This document shows positions 1 through 5,333 of a stretch of 5,333 bases of DNA, piece after piece. A model generated the notes under the pieces. That model did no database searches. It was not told the origin of the DNA and saw only the letters and a list, made by a program, of their open reading frames with translations. The stretch is from JBEVEP01 sp040512755. GTDB lineage: Bacteria > Pseudomonadota > Alphaproteobacteria > Rhizobiales > Rhizobiaceae. A program made the position numbers and the translations under genes. Every line of letters begins with the position of its first letter. Position 1 is the stretch's first letter. The stretch spans positions 1-5,333 of the forward strand of contig JBEVEP010000311.1 of the NCBI GenBank assembly GCA_040512755.1. The letters are read 5' to 3'.

Positions 1-267
1 CCTGCAGCCACCGCAAGGCGTTATCCGCGGCATACGCTCGGCAACGACGGCGATTTCAGCGATTGGGCCGCCGCCGCCCATAATGTAGTGGCCGAGCGCT
101 GTCGTCTCCGCGCACCAGCCTTCGGGATAGGAAGCGACTTCGATATTGGCCCCGGCGAAAATGCGGCCGTCTGTCGTTCGCAATGCAGCGCCGACCGGAA
201 ATTTCGAATAGGGCGCATAGGCTTTCGCCATCGCAGCCACTGCTGCTTCGAACAAATCATGAGACAT
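1..267 (-). CDS. cdd: Cytidine deaminase, N-terminal 89 residues (3' end beyond the window)
   Basis: Cytidine deaminase hydrolyses cytidine and deoxycytidine to uridine and deoxyuridine plus ammonia in the cytoplasm, feeding pyrimidine salvage. The frame opens at the ATG at 267 (MSHDLFEAAV) and stays open to the window edge, with no stop seen. Family hallmarks appear in order: YAPYSKFPVGAA at residues 18-29, GANIE at 39-43 (nucleoside-binding Asn and Glu), the zinc and catalytic motif CAE at 52-54 (Glu54 the proton shuttle), and PCGGCR at 84-89, whose Cys85 and Cys88 are the other two zinc ligands. Cys52 as first ligand points to the homotetrameric Cys-Cys-Cys class of about 130 residues, so roughly two thirds of the protein is present. 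The start lies two bases after the upstream permease stop, which makes it the fourth visible gene of the transporter operon. The upstream Shine-Dalgarno match is poor, consistent with coupled translation. A run of four glycines at 64-67 looks normal for this loop. Confidence 0.95.
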   Translation of the reverse strand, partial: MSHDLFEAAVAAMAKAYAPYSKFPVGAALRTTDGRIFAGANIEVASYPEGWCAETTALGHYIMGGGGPIAEIAVVAERMPRITPCGGCR

Positions 268-269
268 TG

Positions 270-1241
270 TCAGCGCTCTTTCACGTAAGGCACGCCGCCG
301 GCGCGAGGCGGGATCGCCTTACCGATGAAACCAGCAAGGAGGATGACCGTCAGAATGTACGGCAGGGCCTGCATCAACTGCACGGGAACCTTTCCGATCG
401 TCGGCAGCGCTATGCCCTGATAGCGGATGGAGAATGCGTCGAGGAAGCCGAAAAGCAGGCAGGCGAACATCGCCGGAACCGGTTTCCACTTGGCAAATAT
501 AAGGGCCGCAAGTGCAATGAAGCCACGGCCCGCCGACATATCCTTCACGAAACCGGCCTGCTGGGCGATCGACAGATACGCGCCGGCAATTCCAGTCAGG
601 ACTCCGGTGCAGATGACCGCCCGATAGCGGAGCCAGGCCACCGAGATGCCTGCCGTATCGACCGCAGCCGGGTTCTCGCCCACAGCGCGCAGCCTGAGAC
701 CGAAGCGTGTGCGGAAAAGCACCCACCAGGTGAAGGGGACCATGAAGTAGGCGAAATAGACCAGGATCGAATGGCCTGACAGCACGTCGGAATAGAGCGG
801 GCCGATGATCGGGATTTGGCGGATGGCGTCGGCTCCCGGCAGTTTGATCTCGCCGAAGCGCGCTGCGCCTGAAAGGGAGGGCGTACGGCCGCCTTGCTGG
901 AACCATGCCTGCCCGAGGATGATCGTGGAACCGGCAGCGATGAAGTTGATTGCCACGCCGGAGACAATCTGGTTGCCCCGATGGGTGATCGACGTAAAGC
1001 CGTGCACCAACGCGAACGCTACGGAAACGAGGATGCCGACGAGAAGGCCAACCCACGCCGAGCCCGTGACGGCGGCAGTCGAAGCCGCCGCGAATGCTCC
1101 TGCGAGCATCTTGCCTTCAAGCCCGATGTCGAAGATGCCGGAACGCTCCGAATAGAGCCCGGCAAGGCAGGCAAGCAGAAGTGGGACGGAGACACGAATG
1201 GTCGCATCGGCAAGCTGGAGAAGGGTAGTATAAGCTTCCAT
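270..1241 (-). CDS. Nucleoside ABC transporter inner-membrane permease (YufQ/NupC-like), 323 aa
   Basis: Second permease of a BMP-class nucleoside importer; with the 1242-2378 product it should form the heterodimeric membrane channel. It belongs to the BPD_transp_2 family (the RbsC/LivH/YufQ type of permease). Hydrophobic segments run almost end to end, roughly at residues 15-30, 43-60, 62-80, 92-112, 158-177, 207-228, 240-270 and 288-306. Family landmarks are ERSGIFDIGLEGKM at 32-45, LRAVGENPAAVDTAGI at 184-199 (the cytoplasmic loop expected to contact the ATPase) and AGRGFIALAALIFAKWKP at 237-254. A length of 323 residues is normal, and the protein is intact with no signal peptide. The ATG at 1241 directly abuts the TAG of the upstream permease gene with no spacing, and the ribosome binding site is a weak G-rich stretch, so translational coupling is likely. 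It is shorter than its partner, as in YufP/YufQ pairs. Substrate specificity cannot be read from the sequence; nucleosides are inferred from family and from cdd next door. Confidence 0.92.
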   Translation of the reverse strand: MEAYTTLLQLADATIRVSVPLLLACLAGLYSERSGIFDIGLEGKMLAGAFAAASTAAVTGSAWVGLLVGILVSVAFALVHGFTSITHRGNQIVSGVAINFIAAGSTIILGQAWFQQGGRTPSLSGAARFGEIKLPGADAIRQIPIIGPLYSDVLSGHSILVYFAYFMVPFTWWVLFRTRFGLRLRAVGENPAAVDTAGISVAWLRYRAVICTGVLTGIAGAYLSIAQQAGFVKDMSAGRGFIALAALIFAKWKPVPAMFACLLFGFLDAFSIRYQGIALPTIGKVPVQLMQALPYILTVILLAGFIGKAIPPRAGGVPYVKER

Positions 1242-2378
1242 CTACCGGGCCCCCGCTTTTGCGGACAGTCCAGCGGAGCGCGGGCTGAGGCTTGCAAAGA
1301 TGGTCTGAACCGCCGGACGGAACATGTGCTCCAAAGCACCGGCGAAAAGGATGACCAGGCCCTGGATGATGACGATCATGTCACGCGAGATGTTGGGCAT
1401 CTCGAACGACAGGTCGGCGCCACCTTGATAGAGCATCCCGAACAGGATCGCTGCGGGCACGATTCCCACCGGATGCGATCGTCCCATCAATGCGACGGCG
1501 ATGCCGACGAAGCCAGCTCCCGTCACGAAGTCGATCGCCATGTGATGCTGATCGCCCATGATCACATTGAGCGACATCATGCCGGCCAACGCTCCCGAGA
1601 TCATCATCGTGATGATGATGATCCGCGACTCGTTTATTCCGGCATAGCGTGCCGCTTTGGCACTGAAACCCATGGTGCGGATCTCGTAACCCAGCTTGGT
1701 CCGCCAGATCGTCGCCCAGACCAATACGGCCATGGCAAGCGCCAGCAGAAAGGAAACATTGAGCGGCGCCGAGCGGACAGCAAGCCCAACGCTCTCCAGC
1801 AGCCATCCCAGTTTCGGCAATTGGCCGCCTTCCAGGAAGGTGCGGGTCTGCGGCGCCATCGAGGCGGCGGGCTTCAACGGGCCGACGAGCAGGTAGACCA
1901 TCAAGCTCGCGGCAATGAAATTGAACATGATCGTCGTGATGACGATGTGCGAACCCCGTTTGGCCTGAAGCCATGCCGGGATGAAAGCCCAGAGCGCCCC
2001 GGCAAGCGCCGATCCAATGATCGCCAGCGGAAAATTGATCCACCACGGAAAGGTGCCGTCGAAAGCAAGGCAAACTAGCGCGACGCCGAGCCCGCCGACA
2101 TAGGCCTGGCCCTCGCCGCCGATATTGAAGAGACCGCAATGAAATGCCACCGCCACCGCCAGACCCGTGAAGATGAAGTTCGTGGCATAATAGAGGGTGT
2201 AGGCGATGTTCTGGCCGCCCCCGAAGGCGCCCTTGACGAGGATGCCAGCCGCGCGGACAGGGCTCTCTCCAACAAGCAGCACGACGAGGCCTGCGACGAG
2301 GAAGGCAACAATGAGATTGAGCAGCGGGATAAGGCCATAGTCGGCCCAGGCCGGAAGCTTCGCATAGGGAGTGCTCAT
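1242..2378 (-). CDS. Nucleoside ABC transporter inner-membrane permease (YufP/NupB-like), 378 aa
   Basis: First permease of the importer, BPD_transp_2 family. After a short cytoplasmic head come hydrophobic segments at about residues 14-36, 58-80, 92-106, 112-136, 145-166, 206-224, 252-275, 285-298, 304-318 and 333-347. Family landmarks are FNIGGEGQ at 84-91 (this class's version of the motif seen as FDIGLEG in the partner), EIRTMGFSAKAARYAGI at 232-248 (coupling loop for the ATPase) and GFVGIAVALMGRSHPVG at 289-305. The length is in the usual range and the gene is intact. The start at 2378 is well fixed: its ATG overlaps the ATPase stop as ATGA, and a strong AAGGAGG lies 7 bases upstream inside the ATPase gene. 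Its stop touches the start of the second permease. An isoleucine- and methionine-rich run at 252-260 is encoded by near-palindromic DNA (see the repeat at 1599-1623). Nucleoside transport is inferred from family and neighbours. Confidence 0.93.
   Translation of the reverse strand: MSTPYAKLPAWADYGLIPLLNLIVAFLVAGLVVLLVGESPVRAAGILVKGAFGGGQNIAYTLYYATNFIFTGLAVAVAFHCGLFNIGGEGQAYVGGLGVALVCLAFDGTFPWWINFPLAIIGSALAGALWAFIPAWLQAKRGSHIVITTIMFNFIAASLMVYLLVGPLKPAASMAPQTRTFLEGGQLPKLGWLLESVGLAVRSAPLNVSFLLALAMAVLVWATIWRTKLGYEIRTMGFSAKAARYAGINESRIIIITMMISGALAGMMSLNVIMGDQHHMAIDFVTGAGFVGIAVALMGRSHPVGIVPAAILFGMLYQGGADLSFEMPNISRDMIVIIQGLVILFAGALEHMFRPAVQTIFASLSPRSAGLSAKAGAR
1599..1623. repeat. Perfect 10-bp inverted repeat inside the first permease gene
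   Basis: GATCATCATC at 1599-1608 and GATGATGATC at 1614-1623 are exact reverse complements around a 5-base GTGAT centre. On the coding (minus) strand the element encodes residues 252-260, RIIIITMMI, using ATC and ATG codons. An RNA hairpin with a 10-bp stem is possible, but a run of ATC codons facing ATG codons makes such a repeat by chance. Confidence 0.5.
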
Positions 2379-3907
2379 TCCGCAGCCTCCTTGCGCTCGA
2401 CGCCAGCCATCAACAGGCCAAGCTCGCCTTCGGTTGCCTCCGGCCCGCGCTCGCCCACGACACGGCCAGCAAACATCACAAGGATCCTGTCGGATAGCGA
2501 CCGGATTTCATCGAGTTCTACCGAAATGAGGAGCACCGCCTTGCCTTGGTCGCGCATGGCAATGAGGCGCTTGTGGATGAATTCGATCGCGCCGACATCG
2601 ACGCCGCGGGTCGGCTGACCGACGATCAGAACTCCGGGATCCTGCTCAATCTCGCGGGCGAGCACGATCTTTTGCTGATTGCCGCCAGAGAAGTTAGCTG
2701 TCTTCAGCCGGCAGTCGGCAGGACGGATATCGTACTTGCCGATCTTGTCTTTGGCGTTGTCGCGGATCGCGTCGATGTTGAGGAATGGTCCGCTCAGATA
2801 CTGGGGATCGTCATGATATCCGAGGATCGAGTTCTCGTTTTGCTCAAAGGCCAACACAAGGCCGACCTGATGACGGTCCTCCGGAACATGAGCCAGACCC
2901 CGGTCGCGTAACTCGCCCGGATCCGCTCCGCCTGTGACGTGGATCGGCGTGCCGTCGAGCATCACAGATCCTGACTCAGCCTTTCGTACGCCCGCTATTG
3001 CTTCGATCAGTTCCGACTGGCCGTTTCCTGCGACTCCGGCGATGCCGACGATCTCACCGGCGCGGACGTCGAAGGACACGTTGTCGACCATGGTGACGCC
3101 GCGCGAATCCTTCACCGTCAGATCGCGCACCGACAGTTTCACCTCACCAGGCTTCGCCTCGCCCTTCTCGACCCTCAGCAACACCCGGCGTCCGACCATC
3201 AGTTCGGCCAGTTCCTCAACTGTCGTCTTTCGGGTTTCGCGGGTGGCGACCATCGTGCCCTGACGCATCACGGATACGTTGTCGGTGATCGCCATGATCT
3301 CCCGCAGTTTGTGCGTGATGAGAACGATTGTCTTTCCCTGCTGTTTGAGCTGAGAAAGGATGCGGAAAAGATGGTCTGCCTCCGCTGGTGTGAGCACGCC
3401 AGTGGGCTCGTCAAGGATCAGAATTTCAGCGCCGCGATAGAGCGCCTTCAGGATTTCGACGCGTTGCTGCAGGCCGACCGGGAGTTCCTCGATGATAGCA
3501 TCGGGATCGACTTCCAGCCCGTATTCGCGTTCGAGCCGATCCAGTTCAGACCGCGCCTTGGCAATAGAGGTCTTGAGCAGGGCTTCGCCTTCAGCGCCGA
3601 GAATGACATTCTCGAGCACGGTAAAATTCTCTACCAGCATGAAGTGCTGATGAACCATCCCGATGCCGACCGCGATCGCGTCATTTGGCGTTCTGATCAC
3701 CGTCGGCTTGCCGCCGACGCGGATTTCGCCGCTGTCGGCTTGGTAGAATCCGTAGAGGATCGACATCAATGTCGATTTGCCGGCGCCGTTCTCGCCAATG
3801 ATGCCATGAATTGTTCCGCGCGCGACTTCCAGATGGATATCGCGATTGGCGCGGACCGCACCGAAGCTCTTTTCGATGCCGATGAGTTCGATCGCAGTTT
3901 CCGCCAT
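2375..3907 (-). CDS. Nucleoside ABC transporter ATP-binding protein, two fused nucleotide-binding domains (YufO/NupA/RbsA-like), 510 aa
   Basis: Cytoplasmic ATPase that powers the two permeases; tandem ABC domains in one chain are typical of the sugar/nucleoside CUT2-like group. Domain 1 (about 5-240) has Walker A GENGAGKST at 38-46, Q-loop Gln87, signature LPVGLQQ at 142-148, Walker B ILILDEP at 162-168 and switch His199. Domain 2 (about 256-505) has a P-loop-like GVAGNGQSE at 291-299 with no lysine, signature FSGGNQQK at 406-413, VLIVGQP at 426-432 where Asp-Glu is replaced by Gly-Gln, and no switch histidine (ISVELDEI at 461-468). This asymmetry is common in the family: domain 1 carries the intact Walker A and B while domain 2 supplies the good signature. 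The start at 3907 is chosen over an in-frame ATG at 3979 because GGGAGGGG lies about 10 bases upstream, homology-like sequence begins at AIELIGIEKSFG, and the likely promoter covers the farther ATG. First gene of the operon; it overlaps the next gene by four bases. Confidence 0.95.
   Translation of the reverse strand: MAETAIELIGIEKSFGAVRANRDIHLEVARGTIHGIIGENGAGKSTLMSILYGFYQADSGEIRVGGKPTVIRTPNDAIAVGIGMVHQHFMLVENFTVLENVILGAEGEALLKTSIAKARSELDRLEREYGLEVDPDAIIEELPVGLQQRVEILKALYRGAEILILDEPTGVLTPAEADHLFRILSQLKQQGKTIVLITHKLREIMAITDNVSVMRQGTMVATRETRKTTVEELAELMVGRRVLLRVEKGEAKPGEVKLSVRDLTVKDSRGVTMVDNVSFDVRAGEIVGIAGVAGNGQSELIEAIAGVRKAESGSVMLDGTPIHVTGGADPGELRDRGLAHVPEDRHQVGLVLAFEQNENSILGYHDDPQYLSGPFLNIDAIRDNAKDKIGKYDIRPADCRLKTANFSGGNQQKIVLAREIEQDPGVLIVGQPTRGVDVGAIEFIHKRLIAMRDQGKAVLLISVELDEIRSLSDRILVMFAGRVVGERGPEATEGELGLLMAGVERKEAAE
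2386..2392 (-). promoter_or_regulatory. Strong ribosome binding site for the first permease
   Basis: On the minus strand this reads AAGGAGG, a full match to the anti-Shine-Dalgarno core, 7 bases before the ATG at 2378. It sits inside the last codons of the ATPase gene (the Lys-Glu-Ala region of its C-terminus). It fixes the permease start and suggests that this gene is translated strongly in its own right as well as by coupling through the ATGA overlap. Confidence 0.8.
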
Positions 3908-3917
3908 AGGCGGTCCA

Positions 3918-3925
3918 CCCCTCCC
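3918..3925 (-). promoter_or_regulatory. Ribosome binding site deciding the ATPase start
   Basis: Minus-strand GGGAGGGG ends 10 bases upstream of the ATG at 3907. It is purine-rich and complementary to the 16S tail, although the spacing is slightly long. No comparable site was noted before the alternative in-frame ATG at 3979, so this site supports the shorter, 510-residue protein. Confidence 0.6.
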
Positions 3926-3950
3926 GTTATTTTTTATCGTTCGGTCAAAT

Positions 3951-3979
3951 TTCGTAGCATACAGAGAATTCAGTGCCAA
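3951..3979 (-). promoter_or_regulatory. Candidate sigma-70 type promoter of the nucleoside transporter operon
   Basis: On the minus strand TTGGCA (3974-3979) and TACGAA (3951-3956) are separated by exactly 17 bases. The -35 match is good and the -10 match is poor (3 of 6). A transcript would start near 3944 and leave a leader of about 37 bases before the ATG at 3907. Position and spacing fit, but the call rests on weak consensus matches, and a promoter farther upstream (a TTGACA occurs at 4020-4025 on this strand, with no good partner) is possible. Confidence 0.3.
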
Positions 3980-4037
3980 TCGGTGCGGACATTGCTACTC
4001 TCGACAAATCCCCGCCTGCTTGTCAATTTCCAACGCT

Positions 4038-4484
4038 ATGACAGTGACGACAAATCGCCATGCGCCGGCGACACGCGACAGCTATCGGGCCTTCCGCACC
4101 ATTACGACGCGTTGGATGGACAACGATCCTTACGGCCACATGAACAATGTGGTGCATTATTCCCTGTTCGATACAGCCGTGAACGGGTGGCTCATCGAGC
4201 AGGGTGTTCTTGACATCCAGCTCGGCGAGCAGATCGGGCTGGTCGTTGAAACAGGCTGCCGCTACTTCTCCGAATTGGCCTTCCCGGATATCGTAACCGC
4301 CGGCCTGCGCGTCGCGAGGCTCGGCTCTTCGTCGGTGCGGTACGAAGTCGGCCTATTCCGCAACGAGGACCTTGCCGCCGCAGCGGAAGGCTTCTTCGTT
4401 CATGTCTATGTCGATCGGTTGACGCGCCGGCCGAAACCGCTGAACGAGAAGCTTCGTACAGCATTGGAGACAATCCTGTCATGA
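4038..4484 (+). CDS. Acyl-CoA thioesterase, single hotdog domain (4HBT/YbgC-FadM type), 148 aa
   Basis: Predicted cytoplasmic enzyme that hydrolyses acyl-CoA thioesters to free acid and CoA. The 4-hydroxybenzoyl-CoA thioesterase fold is indicated by TTRWMDNDPYGHMNN at residues 23-37, in which Asp30 (in DPYGHMNN) aligns with the catalytic aspartate of the family and leads into the central hotdog helix (VVHYSLFDTAVNGWL, 38-52). ETGCRYFSELAFPD at 71-84 and the strand pair ARLGSSSVRYEVGLFR at 93-108 complete the pattern. The length suits a single-domain tetrameric or dimeric thioesterase. ATG 4038 is chosen because the fold begins about residue 17 and earlier in-frame ATGs lie inside the opposite-strand ATPase gene. 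No good Shine-Dalgarno precedes it, and a GTG six bases later is an alternative. It is divergent from the transporter operon and overlaps slyX by four bases. The acyl substrate cannot be told from sequence, and no tie to nucleoside uptake is evident. Confidence 0.9.
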   Translation: MTVTTNRHAPATRDSYRAFRTITTRWMDNDPYGHMNNVVHYSLFDTAVNGWLIEQGVLDIQLGEQIGLVVETGCRYFSELAFPDIVTAGLRVARLGSSSVRYEVGLFRNEDLAAAAEGFFVHVYVDRLTRRPKPLNEKLRTALETILS

Positions 4485-4690
4485 CCAACACCGCGGATCG
4501 GCTGACGAACCTCGAAATCCGCTCGGCGGAGAAGGAAAAAATAGTCGAGGAACTCTCCGGCCAGATTGCCGAACAATGGAAGGTCATCGAGCGGCTTCAG
4601 AAGAAGGTCGATGCGCTGACTGAACGCTTTCTCGCCCTTGAGGAACAGACAGCACCCGGCCACGAGGTTACCAGGCCGCCGCATTGGTGA
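4481..4690 (+). CDS. slyX: SlyX family small coiled-coil protein, 69 aa
   Basis: Short cytoplasmic protein of the SlyX family, whose molecular function is not established. Residues about 5-57 form one long charged helix with heptad-like spacing of Leu, Ile and Val (LTNLEIR, IVEELSGQI, VIERLQKKVDAL, RFLALEE), as expected for a coiled coil. The chain then ends in a Gly- and Pro-containing tail closing on RPPHW, close to the PPHY-type ending that marks SlyX proteins. Length (about 70 residues) and layout match the family. The start is set by the ATGA overlap with the thioesterase stop, and a GGAG lies at 4466-4469, 11 bases upstream. The two genes therefore form a small operon, with slyX dependent on the thioesterase promoter. 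Despite the name, slyX is not evidence for the SlyA regulator. Confidence 0.83.
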   Translation: MTNTADRLTNLEIRSAEKEKIVEELSGQIAEQWKVIERLQKKVDALTERFLALEEQTAPGHEVTRPPHW

Positions 4691-4712
4691 AGGCCAGTCA
4701 GTTTTCGAAGAC

Positions 4713-5087
4713 TCAGTCTACGCTGGGGCCTTTCCCGTGCGGCTCCCATAACTCGATCGGATTGCCTTCCGGGTCATGGATGCGGCAGAATCGCCCTACC
4801 TCCGAATCCCATTCCGAACGTGTCTCGACCGCAATTCCGGCTGCCTTGAGCTTTGCCATCATCCCATCAAGGTCGTCCACCCGGAAATTGATCATCCATT
4901 GCTGCTCCGGCCGTCCGAAATAGTCGGTTGCTTCATCGAAGGGAGCAAAGACGGTCTCGCCGGCATCCTGCCGCCACAGGGTTTTGGGAAAGTCGCTGAT
5001 GCCGAGATGGTGTTCGTACCAGGCGGTAAGGCCAGCGGGATCGCGCGCCCGAAAAAACAGTCCGCCTATCCCCGTCACTCTAGCCAT
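4713..5087 (-). CDS. VOC family protein (glyoxalase/bleomycin resistance/dioxygenase fold), 124 aa
   Basis: Single-domain vicinal oxygen chelate protein, probably a cytoplasmic dimer. The two beta-alpha-beta-beta-beta halves are visible: IGGLFFRARDPAGLTAWYEHHLGI at residues 7-30 opens the first and WMINFRVDDLDGMMAKLKAAGI at 64-85 the second. The second half ends in the classic HDPEGNPIELWEP at 104-116. Glu112 occupies the usual last metal-ligand site, but the first-strand ligand position (near Gly8/Gly9) and the one opening the second half (Asn67, often His) are not histidines, so classical glyoxalase I chemistry is doubtful. Start 5087 (MARVTGIGG) is preferred over the ATG at 5195, which would add 36 residues with no resemblance to the fold and reach close to the terminator hairpin. 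The Shine-Dalgarno is weak. The gene converges on slyX with a 22-base gap. Substrate unknown. Confidence 0.85.
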   Translation of the reverse strand: MARVTGIGGLFFRARDPAGLTAWYEHHLGISDFPKTLWRQDAGETVFAPFDEATDYFGRPEQQWMINFRVDDLDGMMAKLKAAGIAVETRSEWDSEVGRFCRIHDPEGNPIELWEPHGKGPSVD

Positions 5088-5249
5088 AGTCGCAATCTCG
5101 AAGTCACAAGCGGACGAGCGAATGATCACCCGCGCAGAGCTAATATCGGCACTGACAAGCTTTCCCGGCTGCCTGGATGCTCGCCGGGGTACCATAAAGA
5201 AGACCGCCGGATTTGCATCCGGCAGGCCGTCAACGGAACTGTATTCGGA
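5088..5249. other. Intergenic region between the VOC gene and the binding-protein-like gene
   Basis: These 162 bases hold the stop-proximal hairpin of the right-hand gene (5206-5223) and should carry the promoter of the VOC gene on the minus strand. No convincing -35/-10 pair was found. A frame running from 5195 into the VOC gene exists, but its product before residue 37 looks non-coding. No RNA gene or repeat was recognised. Confidence 0.5.
5206..5223 (-). terminator. Probable intrinsic terminator of the right-hand gene
   Basis: A perfect 7-bp inverted repeat, GCCGGAT at 5206-5212 and ATCCGGC at 5217-5223, closes a 4-base loop. On the minus strand it begins 26 bases past the TGA at 5252-5250 and is followed by GGTCTTCTTTATGG, which is T-rich but not a clean T-run. 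Its position right after a stop supports terminator function, and it would separate the right-hand gene from the VOC gene on the same strand. Confidence 0.6.
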
Positions 5250-5333
5250 TCAATACGGACAGGCGTTGTCCGACATATAATCGTGGACCTGGATTGTGCC
5301 GGCTATGATGTCGGCCTTGGCCTTTTCGGCGGC
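5250..5333 (-). CDS. C-terminal fragment, probable BMP-family ABC transporter substrate-binding protein (5' end beyond the window)
   Basis: An open frame enters from the window edge and ends at TGA (5252-5250), giving 27 residues: AAEKAKADIIAGTIQVHDY, then MSDNACPY. The pattern of an amphipathic Lys/Ala helix, then DIIAGTIQVHDY, resembles the last helix and strand of BMP/Med-type periplasmic nucleoside-binding proteins, which often end in a phrase like 'I..G.I.VHDY'. Such a protein would be a secreted or lipid-anchored receptor delivering nucleosides to the permeases. The match rests on a very short tail. Support comes from context: the same strand, upstream of an ABC operon that has no binding protein of its own in view, and a terminator-like hairpin just past the stop. 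Other periplasmic binding proteins, or an unrelated protein, remain possible. Confidence 0.62.
   Translation of the reverse strand, partial: AAEKAKADIIAGTIQVHDYMSDNACPY

Noticed and set aside
69..78. GCC-repeat tract as a possible slippage site
   Set aside because: It only encodes the four-glycine loop of cytidine deaminase (residues 64-67), and the reading frame continues correctly to the downstream zinc motif.
21..260. 79-codon minus-strand frame overlapping cdd
   Set aside because: It is out of frame with the cytidine deaminase reading frame, which carries all the zinc and catalytic motifs.
183..779. 198-codon open frame on the plus strand
   Set aside because: It is antisense to cdd and the second permease, with charged low-information composition and no domain.
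894..2078. 394-codon open frame on the plus strand
   Set aside because: It lies opposite both permease genes, spans their junction, and its product is rich in Arg, His, Asp and Gln with no recognisable domain. This is the usual antisense shadow of G+C-rich membrane-protein genes.
3908..3979. N-terminal extension of the ATPase from the ATG at 3979 (24 extra residues)
   Set aside because: The added residues do not resemble the family, no ribosome binding site was noted before that ATG, and it overlaps the candidate -35 element; the ATG at 3907 has a good site.
3311..4213. 300-codon open frame on the plus strand opposite the ATPase and running into the thioesterase
   Set aside because: It crosses the intergenic region and overlaps the clearly real thioesterase in another frame; no motifs, and the ATPase on the other strand is unambiguous.
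4709..4719. AGACT-C-AGTCT inverted repeat as a bidirectional terminator between slyX and the VOC gene
   Set aside because: Five-base arms with a one-base centre cannot form a proper hairpin loop, there is no T-run, and it overlaps the VOC stop codon.
5088..5195. N-terminal extension of the VOC protein from the ATG at 5195
   Set aside because: The 36 extra residues do not match the fold, which begins directly at MARVTGIGG; they look like translated intergenic DNA.

Overview
The window is a G+C-rich piece of a bacterial chromosome. Compact operons, codon use and gene content fit an alphaproteobacterium, most likely of the Rhizobium/Agrobacterium/Mesorhizobium type. That placement is inferred from style and gene order, not from a marker gene.

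Left two thirds (1-3907, minus strand): a tightly packed nucleoside uptake and salvage operon, transcribed right to left. It encodes a double-domain ABC ATPase (2375-3907), two different inner-membrane permeases (1242-2378 and 270-1241) and cytidine deaminase (1-267, cut by the window edge). The joints are a 4-base ATGA overlap, a zero-base joint and a 2-base gap, so the proteins are probably made by coupled translation. The transporter is of the BMP (basic membrane protein)/YufOPQ-NupABC nucleoside class. The deaminase next to it suggests that cytidine or deoxycytidine is among the imported substrates.

Middle (3908-4690): a 130-base divergent intergenic region carries a plausible promoter and a ribosome binding site for the ABC operon. 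On the plus strand follow a hotdog-fold acyl-CoA thioesterase (4038-4484) and a SlyX-family small coiled-coil protein (4481-4690), joined by another ATGA overlap.

Right end (4691-5333, minus strand): a convergent 22-base gap, then a single-domain VOC (glyoxalase/dioxygenase-fold) protein (4713-5087). A 162-base intergenic region with a terminator-like hairpin comes next. Last are the 27 C-terminal residues of an open reading frame that looks like the end of a BMP-family substrate-binding protein (5250-5333). If so, the binding protein and its membrane complex lie on the same strand but are split by about 1.3 kb holding three unrelated genes.

No RNA genes, CRISPR arrays, insertion sequences, phage genes or integration sites were seen. 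This is mostly an ordinary metabolic region. The points worth a second look are the split transporter locus, the catalytically asymmetric ATPase, the VOC protein that seems to lack most metal ligands, and a perfect 10-bp inverted repeat inside a permease gene.
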